Counted from the stretch's first letter, positions 51,596 to 62,886 are shown. The stretch is 64,000 nucleotides of DNA from Phytophthora colocasiae (GCA_018806915.1 JAGKQI010000099.1:1302001-1366000); one strand, 5' to 3'. Program-made: numbers and translations. The notes: generated from the sequence alone by a model not told the origin.

Positions 51596-54500
51596 TCAAG
51601 CCGAGCTGTTCTTTTCGTTTTGCGTCTCCCATTCGCTTTGAAGCTTTGTAGCAAACACATCGAGCTTCTGGTACCAGAGTGAAAACGGGTTTGGATTCAG
51701 ATACACGGCGAGAGCTACAACAGCAGAAGTGAACTCGTCAAATTCAAGTTGCAGTGTGTCATCGTTATCGAGAGACATCACCGAGGAGAAAATTTGCTGT
51801 GCAGCAGTAAGAGGAACCTTGTTGAACGCCTTAGCATTGCTTGAGGTCTCCAACAATCCAAAAGCAGTCAGGAAGGTTCGAAACTCTCCGAAACTCATGG
51901 AGCTTCGCTTCGTCTTCTCCAATTGAAAGTCAGAACCTGGATCAGGAATTAGGAGGGCAGCACTCGCATCTACCATGGAACCGACGGGGTCTTTCACTTG
52001 AAGAAGTCCGTCGATTTGGCCACCGTTTTCTTGCAGCTCTCGAATCAGCTTCTGTTCTTCCAGCGCGGCCTGCTCGTCGGCTGCAACTTCGTCTTGTTTC
52101 GCGTAAAAGAAGAAAATTGTTCGTAAGAATGAACGATGTTCGAGAAGAGCACGACCAACAAGAGGACAACTGAGCTTTGCCTCAAAGTTACGCTCTACGA
52201 GCGTATTGTCTGCTGCAAAAGCTCGTGGAGCGAGGATATCGCTGCAAAATTGCGCCATGATACGTCCAGGTCGATCAGCAAGTTTAACAGCTTCGAAAAA
52301 CATCTCTTTGCTGTCATTCTGAGTCTTCTTGAGTGCACCAAGCCGTGCCTTCTCACTTCGAGTTACAGCGACAAGGTGTCTCTCAATTGCAATTAGCACA
52401 AACAGTTCCGAGAATTGGGTCTTCACTACGCCAAGTTCTTGATCTAGAGAAGTAGACTTGACTATATCCTTTCTGCTTTCAGATCCTGATCTGGTTGCCA
52501 CAGCCACGAAGAGAGATTGCAACTTAGTGAAAGGCAGGTGCCGAAGGTCTACAAGTCCCAGCTCATATACCATGTCTCTCCATCGATGGGAAGACACTTG
52601 CGGTGCACAGTTGAAGCGAGCTTCCGAGAACCGTTGGAATAGGTGTGCAATGTGAGCTGCATAAAGTGTCAACACGTTCTCCAGTTCTTGAAGATGTTGT
52701 CCAAGCGAACTGTTCGACGTTGCAGTTCGATTGAAAATATGGTTGAGGTTCATCCGAGACGTGTCGTAGAAACTCTGAAGTGCATTCCGCATAATGATCT
52801 TGTCTCCACTGGGCTCAGCACTGTCAACCCCGTTAGCGTAGGCAGTAGCAAACTGCGCGTCGTATCCTGGTATTGAATCGACAGTAGCACGTAGTGCTTC
52901 ACTGACAATAAACATCTCGGTCAAACACGTTTGCTTCATAATTGGCGCAACAGTCCTGCTGCTGCGCTTCGTAGCGACTCGCCAAGCGAATTCCAGAAAC
53001 TCACGAACACACTGGATAGCATCATCACAACCGCTATTCCCAGGTCTACTCACACGATCAAACAGAGCTTGATCCACGAAATGAAGCAGCCGTTGGCTAT
53101 GGCGGCGAACAAACACGTTGGGGTCATTGCTGCATAACGCAAGACTGTGTCGAGCATACACTCGCCATTTGTCTCTGATAGCACGTATGCGTGGACTCGA
53201 GTCCAATTGAGAAGTTGATTCTGCCTTCAAAGCCATTTTAGAAGTTTTCATTCCGGAGTTTCGAGTCACTTTGGAGACCTCCCCAAGTGCGTCTACACGA
53301 AGTTTGCTGCTGTCCAGCCACCTCATCTTTTCCAACGAATCATAAACACCATCGAACGTAATATCAGCAGCAATGCCGCCAGCATTCTTCAGAAGCTCGG
53401 CAAAGAGCCAATCAATGTCAACTTGGGCTACATCGACGTCGCGAACAACGCCCGTTTGAAGCAGTAACTCTCGAAGCACATTGCGAGATAGTCCACGCAG
53501 ATACTTACTACCATTATCCACTCCATCGCGACTCTTTCTCCTCTTCATCCTTGGCTTTGACTGCGTTTTCCTTTCCTTACTTCCTCGTTTCCCATCTTTA
53601 ACATTCGCTACCTCCGTCTTGGCAAGAAGTTCAGCTGCACGCTTCTGTATGGCTTCCTGGTGGTTTAAATGAATAAATAAGGCGCGAAGCTGGTCACGCT
53701 GCCATTGTAATTGAAATCGGTACGTCTCCATCAAAAGCGCGAGGAACACGTCGGTGGGAATCTTTTGCTCATCCCCAGTAGGCTGATAGAATGGTCCCAA
53801 TCGAGTCGATAACTCTTCCGGTGGTGGCACGACTGCGTACTGGAGAAGCAGTTTGTTGAAAGCCTCCAGGGTAATCGGTTCGCCTTGATTATTCTCGATA
53901 ATATCATGTAGCTCAAGTCGTGCAGCAATATGCTGAGGCACGCTCTTGACTGTCGGTTCTTCTCCATTTCTTCCAGTTGGTATCTTCGTATCTGCATCTG
54001 GAGACAACACTGCGCTAAGTTCACCTAGTCTGGTTTTGGGTCTTCGCTTTGGAGAACCTGGAGAAGGAGACATTGGCGCGATTGTGATAGCGGCACTACT
54101 ATTAGTGCGTATCATGGGGGGCTGCTTGGCTTTCCGACGGCGTTTGCTACCCCCAGCCGATGGTGGTCGACACAGCACCTTGAAGTGCAACAACCTGAAG
54201 ATTGTTCGAGCAAGAAAAGTAGCTTTTAGTACACAGATGAACTGTGTTGACTCGCCGTGGTGATCCTGGTTGACTGGGAGGGGATCCTCGTATGGAATGC
54301 CAAGCTTGACATCATCCATCGCTTGGCAGAGCCACAAGTAGAAGCAGAGCTCTTGCCGCGAGCACGATCCGTCCAAAAATTGGCAGAAAAGCTCCAATTT
54401 GTAGCTAGCACTCCGCGTATTGTGTACACAACGCACAAACTGTTCCAGTTCTCGTGCAGCATCCAACTCACGACTGCATCGTTCCAAGAAAAAGTGGAAG

Positions 54501-56986
54501 ATGATTAAAGGCAGTGATACGGGCTCCATGACTGGGTTACCGGCACTGGAGTTAGCACAGGATCCGAGGTTTGGGTCTCCTCCAAGGCCTCGTGTAGCCA
54601 ACAAGTTCTGAGCCTCCACAGCGAGTAAGAATCGTTGATAAAACATCCAAACGAGTTGAAGGCAACAAGCGATGATTTCTTCCGTATTCTCTTGAGTTTC
54701 GCCATTGGTAGCATTGATGTTGTTGCTCAAGGCACTGGTTGCAGTGGCGGATCGTGGGCGTCTTTTTTTCCCAACCGACTGGTCTTCTGTTGAACGTCCC
54801 TCACTCCTGGCTGATTGCGCTCTCATGGGAGGAATCAACGTTGGGATATTTCCTTGCCTGCGAATTTTCGACTCCTCTTTCGCCGTTGCGAGTTGCTTGT
54901 CAGTCATAAGTAATTCCGCCAGAAATTTGCTCATTCCTGCCAGTGATGGCTGTTCTTGTTGAGACTTCACCGGTTTCTTGCGAGGCCTCCGCGCAGGTGG
55001 TGGTTGTGGAGGGTTTACTATTCGAGTAAACCAGTTCACGACAGAGCCTTGAGCACCATCGCTTGGCTGAGCCACTCCAGAATACGTGAAATTGTACTGG
55101 TTGTCTTCAGTCTCGATCGGTAAGTCACACGCTGGCGTGACGCATTGTTCGGGAGAATCGCTTCGAGAAGCAGCACTTTGTTGTTCCATCAGTGTACTCG
55201 AATTTGCGTCAGCATAGATTGAAGGCCGACTAACCTCATTGTTCGGACGACCAATAGTACTTGGCGATGCGGCTGAAAGCAAAGCAGCTGCTTGAAGAGT
55301 TTCTAGCGACTGCAGCTTCATAGCTTGCTCTTGTTGGGATTCACGCAATGTCAAGTTTTCGCTCTCCAAAATTCGCACACGCTGCTTCTCACTTTGAAGT
55401 TGATTCCGAAGCATTCCAAGTTCACTGTCGTGGAAGAGTGCGCTTGAGATTTCGGCCACACGAGCTTTCTGAACATCGCGTTCATGATGACTCAATCGAA
55501 TCTCTTGCTTCGCCATCTCCAGAAGACGGGATAGTTCTTGACATTGCACTTTTAACTCACTGCTTTCGTCCTCTCCACCTTCTGAATTGACGTCTCGGAC
55601 CTCAGGGAATGATAAAGCTGAAATCATTGAGTCTTCATTGTCTAAAACTTGATGTCTGGGGTTAGACCCATCGACGGCAAAAGAATTAACAGGGTTTACA
55701 CTGTTTTGTTCGTGAAAGTCCCGCAGGTCGCGCATTTCTGTTTGAAGCTGCTCATTTCTCAATGAGGCTGCAGTAAGTTGGTCTTCAAGCTCTGCTATCT
55801 TTTGTTGGAATCCTTCCACTTCTTTTACAAACACAGAGCGAGCGAACTCGTATAGCTTTCCAATACGCTCGTTTATCTCCAGCAGAAATTCCATAGCGTA
55901 CTGAGCCTCTTTTCCGTCCACTTTCATTTGAAAAGCTCGAGTCCCTTTGTCTTTAAGGTTGTTGCTGGAACACTGATCATCAGCACTGTCAAAGATAACA
56001 GAGATTGCCTGCTTTATAGCGAACTGGAAGAGCTTCACGAGATCTTGAGTGGCTCCTCGCACAATAGACTCTGCCTTCTTCTGCTCCTGGGCCTGATCGC
56101 TTATGGACACCATCAAATTGTCAATTGAGCAGCACACGTGCAGCATTCGACTGCTTTCTCGCTCACTTTGGCGGAAAAGTTGTTCAGCTTCGTCTTCTTC
56201 ATCGCTTGACCAACCAGCGTTCAAGCTAGCACAGCTTAAACTTGTCTGCAACGGTCGAAGAAGATCTTGAAATGTACCAGCACTAACGACGGTCGATTCG
56301 TGTGGCGATGCTAGCGGCTTAGGTACCTCAGCGACAGGTTTTGTATCTGTTTCCCCTTCTTTAGTTACTTGTAGCTGCTGGAGTTGATTCGATCGACGTG
56401 TGTACTGTATCGCAGCAACAGCAGCAATCGAGAAGCGCCTGGAGTTAATAGCGGCCGAATTCAAGCTCAGTCGTGAAGCTTTGCTCGAAGTAGCAGTAGG
56501 CGAAGGACTACGGCCTCCCACACTCAAGTTCCTCGAAGATCCAGCGCTAGGACCCAACGCGAACTGGCCTCGCAGCCTACTCACATGTTGTCGTAGCTTC
56601 TGTGGCAATTTGGGGATAGTTCCAGCTCCTTTCAGTGGGGATCCAGACTCCGTCGTGACAGCATAGCGCGCGTTCTTGTGTTTACTGGTTGTTCCAGGTG
56701 ACGATCCTTCAGCTCCACTTGAACCTGAAATGGACAAACGCGATGCAGAATTTTTGCTCATGCGCTTGAGGAGTGTAGTCACGTTCGATGTTGATAGATG
56801 TGTATCTGGCGATCGAGTTGGAAATTCCGGCGTGACTGTCAAGCTTGGCACCAGGTCACTTGGTCGGCTCGATGATAAACGATACCTCAGTGACGACGTG
56901 GATCCGCCGGCCTCTATTGCTGTGCTTGCTCTTTGCGCTGTACCATTCGCTGCAGCTGGATTATAGAACTCCGTCTCCTTTGGCAT
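51596..56986 (-). CDS. Unidentified 1796-aa protein with central coiled coil
   Basis: Single frame without introns, start MPKETEFYNPAAANG. Residues 1-250 are Ser/Thr/Pro-rich and basic, probably disordered. Residues about 300-600 contain heptad-like helices (GFQQKIAELEDQLTAASLRN, SEKQRVRILESENLTLRESQ), a coiled coil. A basic Pro-rich patch PPQPPPARRPRKKPVKSQQE lies at about 690. The C-terminal half is helical, with several charged basic inserts (KRGSKERKTQSKPRMKRRKS). Near the end, SLDNDDTLQLEFDEF resembles one EF-hand loop. No enzymatic motif is seen. The layout suggests a cytoskeletal or flagellar scaffold protein, but no family is recognised. It is convergent with topoisomerase II, whose stop lies 125 bp away. 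Confidence 0.82.
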   Translation of the reverse strand: MPKETEFYNPAAANGTAQRASTAIEAGGSTSSLRYRLSSSRPSDLVPSLTVTPEFPTRSPDTHLSTSNVTTLLKRMSKNSASRLSISGSSGAEGSSPGTTSKHKNARYAVTTESGSPLKGAGTIPKLPQKLRQHVSRLRGQFALGPSAGSSRNLSVGGRSPSPTATSSKASRLSLNSAAINSRRFSIAAVAAIQYTRRSNQLQQLQVTKEGETDTKPVAEVPKPLASPHESTVVSAGTFQDLLRPLQTSLSCASLNAGWSSDEEDEAEQLFRQSERESSRMLHVCCSIDNLMVSISDQAQEQKKAESIVRGATQDLVKLFQFAIKQAISVIFDSADDQCSSNNLKDKGTRAFQMKVDGKEAQYAMEFLLEINERIGKLYEFARSVFVKEVEGFQQKIAELEDQLTAASLRNEQLQTEMRDLRDFHEQNSVNPVNSFAVDGSNPRHQVLDNEDSMISALSFPEVRDVNSEGGEDESSELKVQCQELSRLLEMAKQEIRLSHHERDVQKARVAEISSALFHDSELGMLRNQLQSEKQRVRILESENLTLRESQQEQAMKLQSLETLQAAALLSAASPSTIGRPNNEVSRPSIYADANSSTLMEQQSAASRSDSPEQCVTPACDLPIETEDNQYNFTYSGVAQPSDGAQGSVVNWFTRIVNPPQPPPARRPRKKPVKSQQEQPSLAGMSKFLAELLMTDKQLATAKEESKIRRQGNIPTLIPPMRAQSARSEGRSTEDQSVGKKRRPRSATATSALSNNINATNGETQENTEEIIACCLQLVWMFYQRFLLAVEAQNLLATRGLGGDPNLGSCANSSAGNPVMEPVSLPLIIFHFFLERCSRELDAARELEQFVRCVHNTRSASYKLELFCQFLDGSCSRQELCFYLWLCQAMDDVKLGIPYEDPLPVNQDHHGESTQFICVLKATFLARTIFRLLHFKVLCRPPSAGGSKRRRKAKQPPMIRTNSSAAITIAPMSPSPGSPKRRPKTRLGELSAVLSPDADTKIPTGRNGEEPTVKSVPQHIAARLELHDIIENNQGEPITLEAFNKLLLQYAVVPPPEELSTRLGPFYQPTGDEQKIPTDVFLALLMETYRFQLQWQRDQLRALFIHLNHQEAIQKRAAELLAKTEVANVKDGKRGSKERKTQSKPRMKRRKSRDGVDNGSKYLRGLSRNVLRELLLQTGVVRDVDVAQVDIDWLFAELLKNAGGIAADITFDGVYDSLEKMRWLDSSKLRVDALGEVSKVTRNSGMKTSKMALKAESTSQLDSSPRIRAIRDKWRVYARHSLALCSNDPNVFVRRHSQRLLHFVDQALFDRVSRPGNSGCDDAIQCVREFLEFAWRVATKRSSRTVAPIMKQTCLTEMFIVSEALRATVDSIPGYDAQFATAYANGVDSAEPSGDKIIMRNALQSFYDTSRMNLNHIFNRTATSNSSLGQHLQELENVLTLYAAHIAHLFQRFSEARFNCAPQVSSHRWRDMVYELGLVDLRHLPFTKLQSLFVAVATRSGSESRKDIVKSTSLDQELGVVKTQFSELFVLIAIERHLVAVTRSEKARLGALKKTQNDSKEMFFEAVKLADRPGRIMAQFCSDILAPRAFAADNTLVERNFEAKLSCPLVGRALLEHRSFLRTIFFFYAKQDEVAADEQAALEEQKLIRELQENGGQIDGLLQVKDPVGSMVDASAALLIPDPGSDFQLEKTKRSSMSFGEFRTFLTAFGLLETSSNAKAFNKVPLTAAQQIFSSVMSLDNDDTLQLEFDEFTSAVVALAVYLNPNPFSLWYQKLDVFATKLQSEWETQNEKNSSA

Positions 56987-57189
56987 GCTCGTCTGGGTCG
57001 CACTTCGGACCAGTCGTCACGCCTCACACTCTCCATAGTTAGAAACTGCCACTTCCAGTGTGATCATGCTTACCAATACTATCTGAACGACCAAAAACAC
57101 ATGAGGATGCCAATGCCATGGATTAATTTCACGACCTTCACCACCTACACAGCACTCCACTCAACGTGCACTGCAGCACATCCCAATAC

Positions 57190-60100
57190 CTAAGCCATAT
57201 AAAGCTCAGGAAAGCGCGCTGGCGTCTCTCCATCTTCCAGCGACTTCTGATTCTGTTCGTTCATCGCCAAGCGCTGCCATTGGTACTGATTTGCACTGGC
57301 CTTCGTCATGAAGCTCGAGTCATCCGATAACGCAAGCAAGTCGGACACGCATACTCGTCTGGCACCCACCGTCGCGTTTAATGCATTGGACAATGCCGTA
57401 CGTACTGCGTTAACACTCACTAGCACATCAAGCTTCAGTGCCTTCTTCAGCGGGAAGGTGGCATCTTGTGCTCCCACCTTCACCACCACGATTTCTCTTG
57501 ATTTAGCATCCATGTAGAGTTGAATATTCGCGTGGCGTGGGGCTGTCACCAACAGCATAATCGGGTAGTAGCACAAATTATTCGGTGGTAGCAACGTGCA
57601 GTTGGTGCACCACATTCTCGTCTCATCGCCTGTGAATAGACGATCAGAGTACACTGCTAACAGTTTGGGCTCTTTTTCACGCTTCTTCGTCTTCGTTTTC
57701 AGCGGCCGAATGGGCAGTGAGAACAAACTGCGATTGCTAGTGGACGCCTTGACGTTGTCTCTCATTTGCTTCCACGACAGTCCGCAAGCATTGCTGCCCG
57801 ACACACGGAACTTGAATTCTAGCTCCCTCTCATCCGGATTCGATCGCATGCCCAGATTCACAGGGAACTTCTCACCACGAACGTAGTAAACCAACGATAC
57901 TGGGAAGCTCATTCGCTCGACAGTATCCTTTGTATCGTCACGGAAACAATCTGCCTCGTCATTACTCGTTTCTATGATCTTCGGCGTCGCGTACGAGTAA
58001 ATAGACACAATATTCCCATCCAGAGCGAGGGCTGCGAGTTCGTCTGTTGGGTTAGCGCTGCCCGACAACTGGTTGAACAGCGTGGCTTTGGATTTGTTTG
58101 AAAGTGAGTTGAACGTTGCATTTGCCTCTTTGTATACCTTCAGGTCGACTTGATCAGTGCCGTCGAGGTTGTCACCCGCAATATGCGTTGGACTAGCACG
58201 TGAACTTCCGATGAGATGGTCGCCGTAGTTCTGGATAATCAAAAAGCGCAGGACACGAACTTCCTCTCGTTTGCCGGTCACAGTGTCTCGAGCGAATTTA
58301 GAAAGTTGCTTATCCATCCGCTGTGAGCTTGCATAGCTATCAAGTTTACCCAACATGACAAGTGTTTTAGCATCCAATAGCTGGACAAATTCGCCAGCCT
58401 TGCTCTTCGACAGCGCAATCAACCGCGCACACAGGTCCGAAATCAAGAAATTCAGCGTCTGGTATCGACGACCGGAGATAGACGCCTTGTGGAACACACC
58501 ATTCAGGTTACGCTTGGCGTTGAGAGGTTGTTCACTCATAGTCTTCATGTAAAACAGCCAGATAGACAACGGTTCACTCCACATTCCACCGTCGAGCTTC
58601 AGCTTAGCTTGCAAATTCTTCTTCATCTCCTTTAGATATGTCTGGGCTGACTGTGCGTGGTAGAACGACGGCATCACAAAAAGATCTGGTACTGCAAGAA
58701 TTGCCACCAGCACCACAGCATTCAGCAGTAGTGGCCACGACTCGCCCTTGGTAGTATTGTCCTGCATCATGTAGGCACCAGTCATAAGCAGCCGGCACAA
58801 CTCTAGGCTCAGTGGCAGCTGACAAACAAAAGAACCGAACCTCGTCAAGCGAGAACTTGCCTCATCGTCTGAGTCAATCGCATCAAAAGCAGACAACAGC
58901 TTGTAAGCTCCGCCTATATGCGATAGATCGGGAGCGTCCAAGGCTTGCCGAAGTAGTGCACTGGGTAATCCGAACTCATTTAGCCGGCCTTTCAGTTGCA
59001 AAACAATGCGGTCAAGCGGCTTCCGAAGGAGTTCTGGAGTGTTGTACTCGGCCATGCACAGATCACGAAACGGCATTGTGAACAAGTGGAATGCCGTACC
59101 AGGCATGACACGGCCAGCTCGTCCTGAACGTTGTAATGCAGAGGCGCGCGAGCACCAAGTGTCCACCAGTACCTCTGCGTGTGAGCTTCCGGCATTCGGC
59201 ATTTCAATTTGCTTCTCAATCGCGCAGTTAATTACATGTGTAACGTCAGGGATAGTAACGCTGCTCTCAGCGATGTTCGTGGACAGAATGATTTTAGTAG
59301 ACCCCTCACCAAGCAGTTTGAATGCCTCCTGTTGATGCTCTAGCTCAATACCAGAGTGCAGCACCATAACCTGAACATTTCCGCCACCTGGACCCATCGC
59401 CATGAGACTCAAGGAGTCGTACAGGGTATTGATACTTCCGATTCCAGGCAGGAAGATAAGAATGCACTGGGACTGGGATCCGCCATGGTAGCGTGGGCTT
59501 TCGATAAGCAGACGCACCATCTCTTCAATGACGACCATTTGCTTTTCATGAATCTTCGAGATTGCTTTCTTTGCCATTTCACTCTTTGCGCTCAGACGAC
59601 CTTGCGAGAGCGTTTGAAACTGAGATCGCATAAGATCCATCTCCTTTCTGCAGCGACGCCATAGGTCTGGAAAACAATTTGAGAACTCGTCGAGATATAC
59701 GTTCTTCACCGGATGAAGCTTGGAACCAACAAAAAGTGGTTTCCGGTTAACCAAGTGTGTCGACAATGCCTTTCCGAGATACTTGATCAAAATTTGCGCA
59801 TCCATCGTAGCAGACATGATGATAAGACGAAGGTGTGGGTGCTCTTTCAGCTGAAGCTTCAGGAGCAGAAGTAGAAGATCCACGTCCATACTACGTTCGT
59901 GCACTTCGTCAAGCACCAGATGCGTAATCTTCCTCAGTGCCTCTGGATCATGGATAATGCGCTCAACCATGTATCCTGTGGTGACATACGTGATTTTTGT
60001 TTTGCTGGAAGTCATTTGCTTTTGGCCAATCCTGTATCCGATGACCTTTCCTACCTGGCCATCCTCCTTGAACTCGTTTCCTTCTCGCATCTTAGCCACA

Positions 60101-62679
60101 GTATTAGCTAGTTCAATTGCAGCAATTCGTCGAGGTTGTGTCACGTAAATGTTAACAGGACGCTTGCTCGCCGAATTATCCTGAGCCCACGAATCGTACA
60201 GAAATTGCGGCACAGAAGTACTTTTGCCACACCCAGTCTCGCCTTGAATAATGGTCAGTTGATTAGCCGCAACATTCTCCAAAATTTCCTCCCTGTGAGC
60301 AAACACGGGTAGTGTCTTCATCAATCCCTTCAAACTCACTGGTTTCCTCGGCTCAGGTTTAGGTTTAGGTACGTATCCGGCACCTTCACGCACTGCACTG
60401 TCAGTACCAAGACGCTTCGCTACAGACGCTGGCATTAGCCCCTTCACCGAACTAGTAGATGCATCATTAGACTTCCGAGACGATTTAGGCGTTGAGTTAT
60501 CCGCCCCAGAAGAGGTGGCTTCGATTGACGCTGGAGTGTGCGGTGGGAGTGGAGGGGAAACGCCTGTTAGCGGTTTAAACCGAGGATCACCATCACTCGT
60601 CAGCGAGTTGTTCATCACAGCCATCTCTAATGCTCTAGTTGCCGCATTTTTTTCATTCACAGGAGCACGTGCCAGCTCAGCTGGAAGTACGACCATCGCT
60701 TTCATGCGTTGCATGGTAGCGCGAACGTACGTATAATGTGTCCAGAAAAGATTGATGTTGGGGATGTCAGCAAATGCCTTCAAAATCGGTTCCACTTCCT
60801 TTCGAGAGAAACCCGACACGTTCTTCGGTGATTTTGTTCCGTTTGGGGCAGTCTTTCCACTGTTCTGCATCATAATGTAGCACACTCGAATAAATATCTC
60901 GCCCGAGAAAAATGTTGCGCAGCCCGAATTTTGCGGTAACTTGTTTCCCAACACAAGTCGTAACTGGTGAAGTTCCTTGAGCGCTTCTACATAACCACTA
61001 ACAGCGGCGTATACTTCCATATTCAAGAGCTCTTCATTGAATTCGACGGGGTCTTGAGGCACCACTTTCTGCTTCGACATATCCACGGTGAGCGAAATTA
61101 GCGATGCCAGTAATAAAAACTCCAGCAAGCGATCATCCAGCAAGTTTGATTTAGCAAGGTAAACTCGATCTCGTTTCCACAAAAACAACAGGGCGTAGAC
61201 AATATTTTTCACCGCGAGTCCCTTCTTGTCAGTTTTGCCGAGCATGCCAGCTAACTGGCCTGTCTTGGGATCTCCACCAGTTGGGTCTTCGTAGAGCAAA
61301 ACAAATACCAATGAACGAAGCATACGATCCACCGCTCTTGCGGATCGTCCCTGAATCGGAGTCTTCAGGAACGGCTTTAGGCAGTCCAAGGGAGCCGCGT
61401 GAATTTCCATTTCCGTGTCTACTGTCATTTCCAAAACAACTGGAGAATTTAGCGCTAAATACATCAAACACCGTGCTGGTAGTAGCAGTCCATCCAGCGA
61501 TTTACCACTTAGGCCAGGAACCGAGGACAGAGGGTCGAATTTCTGGCTGAGTCCACGCGCTTTCGATTCCAGAACATCAATTGACATTGGTGGGTACTCA
61601 AATTGCTCAATCAAGGTCTTGTAGTGCTTCAATTTTTTCGTTGGAATAATCGGTTCGACCTTCAATGGGAATTTCTTCAAAAACGCAGCGCTATGTCCGT
61701 AAAAGCGGTAGATCTCAAATAGCGCTCGGAAGAATCCCTTTTTCCTCGCCTCAATCTCGCTCAAAAACGGATTGTCCAGGATTGACATGTGCTCCGCAAT
61801 CCATCGTGCTGCTGTTACAGGGAACAGCGAGCCCTGTTTTCTCTGCACTGGAAAATCGAGCATATCTGCCATCCCAAATTCATTGTCCAAAAGCTGCGTA
61901 AAATCATTCCCACACAACAACGCCAAGTCGACAAGCTGCTGCACTTCCAAATCGAGAGCTTCAGCCACTAGTTCTGATGAGAAAACTCTCGCTTGAATTT
62001 TCACCTGTTCTTGATCCTGATAAAACTTCAATTTCCCGAAAGGAATATACTTTATCCCACTCATTACCAGAAAGTCCGAGTCTTCTGCCAGGACCGCAAA
62101 AGCTTTTCCCGTTCTCACCAATTCGCCCAGCTCCTCATCAGCCTCTCGACTTGCTGTCTTGATCCCAATACCGTGCTTCTTCAACACACCGCGAAGCTTT
62201 TCCCGAGCAAAAGGGAAGCGGCCGTTCGTCTGTAATAAAGTTTTGGCCACTTGAATCTTCTGAGGACTCGGAGCAGACGGTAATGACTCTACCTCGGCAT
62301 GAGTGGTTGTCTTCTTCAGACTCTGCGCCAATTGACCAATCTGCTCTGCTTTCTGCTCTGCCCTATCCTGGAGACAGTAGCCTTTGCGGTGGCTCTCGCC
62401 TCCGAAGCACTGTGGCGGGTCTGTGACGAATAAAAGCTTCACCTTACGGTCTCGGAACTTCTTAAGCCAATCTTCCACGTATCGTTCGAGCCGCAGCGTG
62501 CATCCTCCGAGTAACAGCCACGTCGGGGACGAATCTATCTGACGGTACAATTCATCACACAAGTAGTAGAGGAAGCCTACAAAGTCCACAGCGAGCGTCA
62601 CATCGTGCAGGTCTGAGTGTTCAACAGACGTCTTGTTCTCCTTCTGCTGACAGAAACGCGTAAGACCACGCACACCCAT
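57190..62679 (-). CDS. Fusion of XPG/Asteroid-type PIN nuclease and DEVH-box RNA helicase
   Basis: Encodes 1829 residues from MGVRGLTRFCQQKE, the typical start of Asteroid/XPG-like proteins; the same frame is open to ATG 62886, adding 69 less convincing residues. N-terminal nuclease: AVDFVGFLYYL (acidic residue), LFVTDPPQCF, and the internal motif SREADEELGELV with LAEDSDFLVMSGIKYIPFGK, which keep the acidic residues expected of XPG-I. About residue 780 on: helicase motifs QGETGCGKST (Walker A), TQPRRIAA, DEVHERS (Walker B, about 925), SAT, STNIAESSVTIPD and QRSGRAGR, followed by HA2/OB-like sequence (HIGGAYKLLSAFDAID). DExH helicases of the DHX36/DHX57 type unwind RNA or G-quadruplexes. A combined nuclease and helicase suggests RNA surveillance or decay. 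No introns. Confidence 0.88.
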   Translation of the reverse strand: MGVRGLTRFCQQKENKTSVEHSDLHDVTLAVDFVGFLYYLCDELYRQIDSSPTWLLLGGCTLRLERYVEDWLKKFRDRKVKLLFVTDPPQCFGGESHRKGYCLQDRAEQKAEQIGQLAQSLKKTTTHAEVESLPSAPSPQKIQVAKTLLQTNGRFPFAREKLRGVLKKHGIGIKTASREADEELGELVRTGKAFAVLAEDSDFLVMSGIKYIPFGKLKFYQDQEQVKIQARVFSSELVAEALDLEVQQLVDLALLCGNDFTQLLDNEFGMADMLDFPVQRKQGSLFPVTAARWIAEHMSILDNPFLSEIEARKKGFFRALFEIYRFYGHSAAFLKKFPLKVEPIIPTKKLKHYKTLIEQFEYPPMSIDVLESKARGLSQKFDPLSSVPGLSGKSLDGLLLPARCLMYLALNSPVVLEMTVDTEMEIHAAPLDCLKPFLKTPIQGRSARAVDRMLRSLVFVLLYEDPTGGDPKTGQLAGMLGKTDKKGLAVKNIVYALLFLWKRDRVYLAKSNLLDDRLLEFLLLASLISLTVDMSKQKVVPQDPVEFNEELLNMEVYAAVSGYVEALKELHQLRLVLGNKLPQNSGCATFFSGEIFIRVCYIMMQNSGKTAPNGTKSPKNVSGFSRKEVEPILKAFADIPNINLFWTHYTYVRATMQRMKAMVVLPAELARAPVNEKNAATRALEMAVMNNSLTSDGDPRFKPLTGVSPPLPPHTPASIEATSSGADNSTPKSSRKSNDASTSSVKGLMPASVAKRLGTDSAVREGAGYVPKPKPEPRKPVSLKGLMKTLPVFAHREEILENVAANQLTIIQGETGCGKSTSVPQFLYDSWAQDNSASKRPVNIYVTQPRRIAAIELANTVAKMREGNEFKEDGQVGKVIGYRIGQKQMTSSKTKITYVTTGYMVERIIHDPEALRKITHLVLDEVHERSMDVDLLLLLLKLQLKEHPHLRLIIMSATMDAQILIKYLGKALSTHLVNRKPLFVGSKLHPVKNVYLDEFSNCFPDLWRRCRKEMDLMRSQFQTLSQGRLSAKSEMAKKAISKIHEKQMVVIEEMVRLLIESPRYHGGSQSQCILIFLPGIGSINTLYDSLSLMAMGPGGGNVQVMVLHSGIELEHQQEAFKLLGEGSTKIILSTNIAESSVTIPDVTHVINCAIEKQIEMPNAGSSHAEVLVDTWCSRASALQRSGRAGRVMPGTAFHLFTMPFRDLCMAEYNTPELLRKPLDRIVLQLKGRLNEFGLPSALLRQALDAPDLSHIGGAYKLLSAFDAIDSDDEASSRLTRFGSFVCQLPLSLELCRLLMTGAYMMQDNTTKGESWPLLLNAVVLVAILAVPDLFVMPSFYHAQSAQTYLKEMKKNLQAKLKLDGGMWSEPLSIWLFYMKTMSEQPLNAKRNLNGVFHKASISGRRYQTLNFLISDLCARLIALSKSKAGEFVQLLDAKTLVMLGKLDSYASSQRMDKQLSKFARDTVTGKREEVRVLRFLIIQNYGDHLIGSSRASPTHIAGDNLDGTDQVDLKVYKEANATFNSLSNKSKATLFNQLSGSANPTDELAALALDGNIVSIYSYATPKIIETSNDEADCFRDDTKDTVERMSFPVSLVYYVRGEKFPVNLGMRSNPDERELEFKFRVSGSNACGLSWKQMRDNVKASTSNRSLFSLPIRPLKTKTKKREKEPKLLAVYSDRLFTGDETRMWCTNCTLLPPNNLCYYPIMLLVTAPRHANIQLYMDAKSREIVVVKVGAQDATFPLKKALKLDVLVSVNAVRTALSNALNATVGARRVCVSDLLALSDDSSFMTKASANQYQWQRLAMNEQNQKSLEDGETPARFPELYMA

Positions 62680-62886
62680 GGCTGATGCAGATGGTTCAAC
62701 TTGGTTGGCTTCTTCAGAAGTGATGCTTTTGGATGCGGGATCGCTATTTCCCCTCGGTTCAATGACACCTTCACTCACCACTTCTAAAAAAAATGTTTGT
62801 GTATTATTTTTGACGTTATTTAAACATGGACAAGACCAAGCGCTGCGCAGTGTAGAGATAGGAGAACCCGCTGCAGCTGTTTGCAA

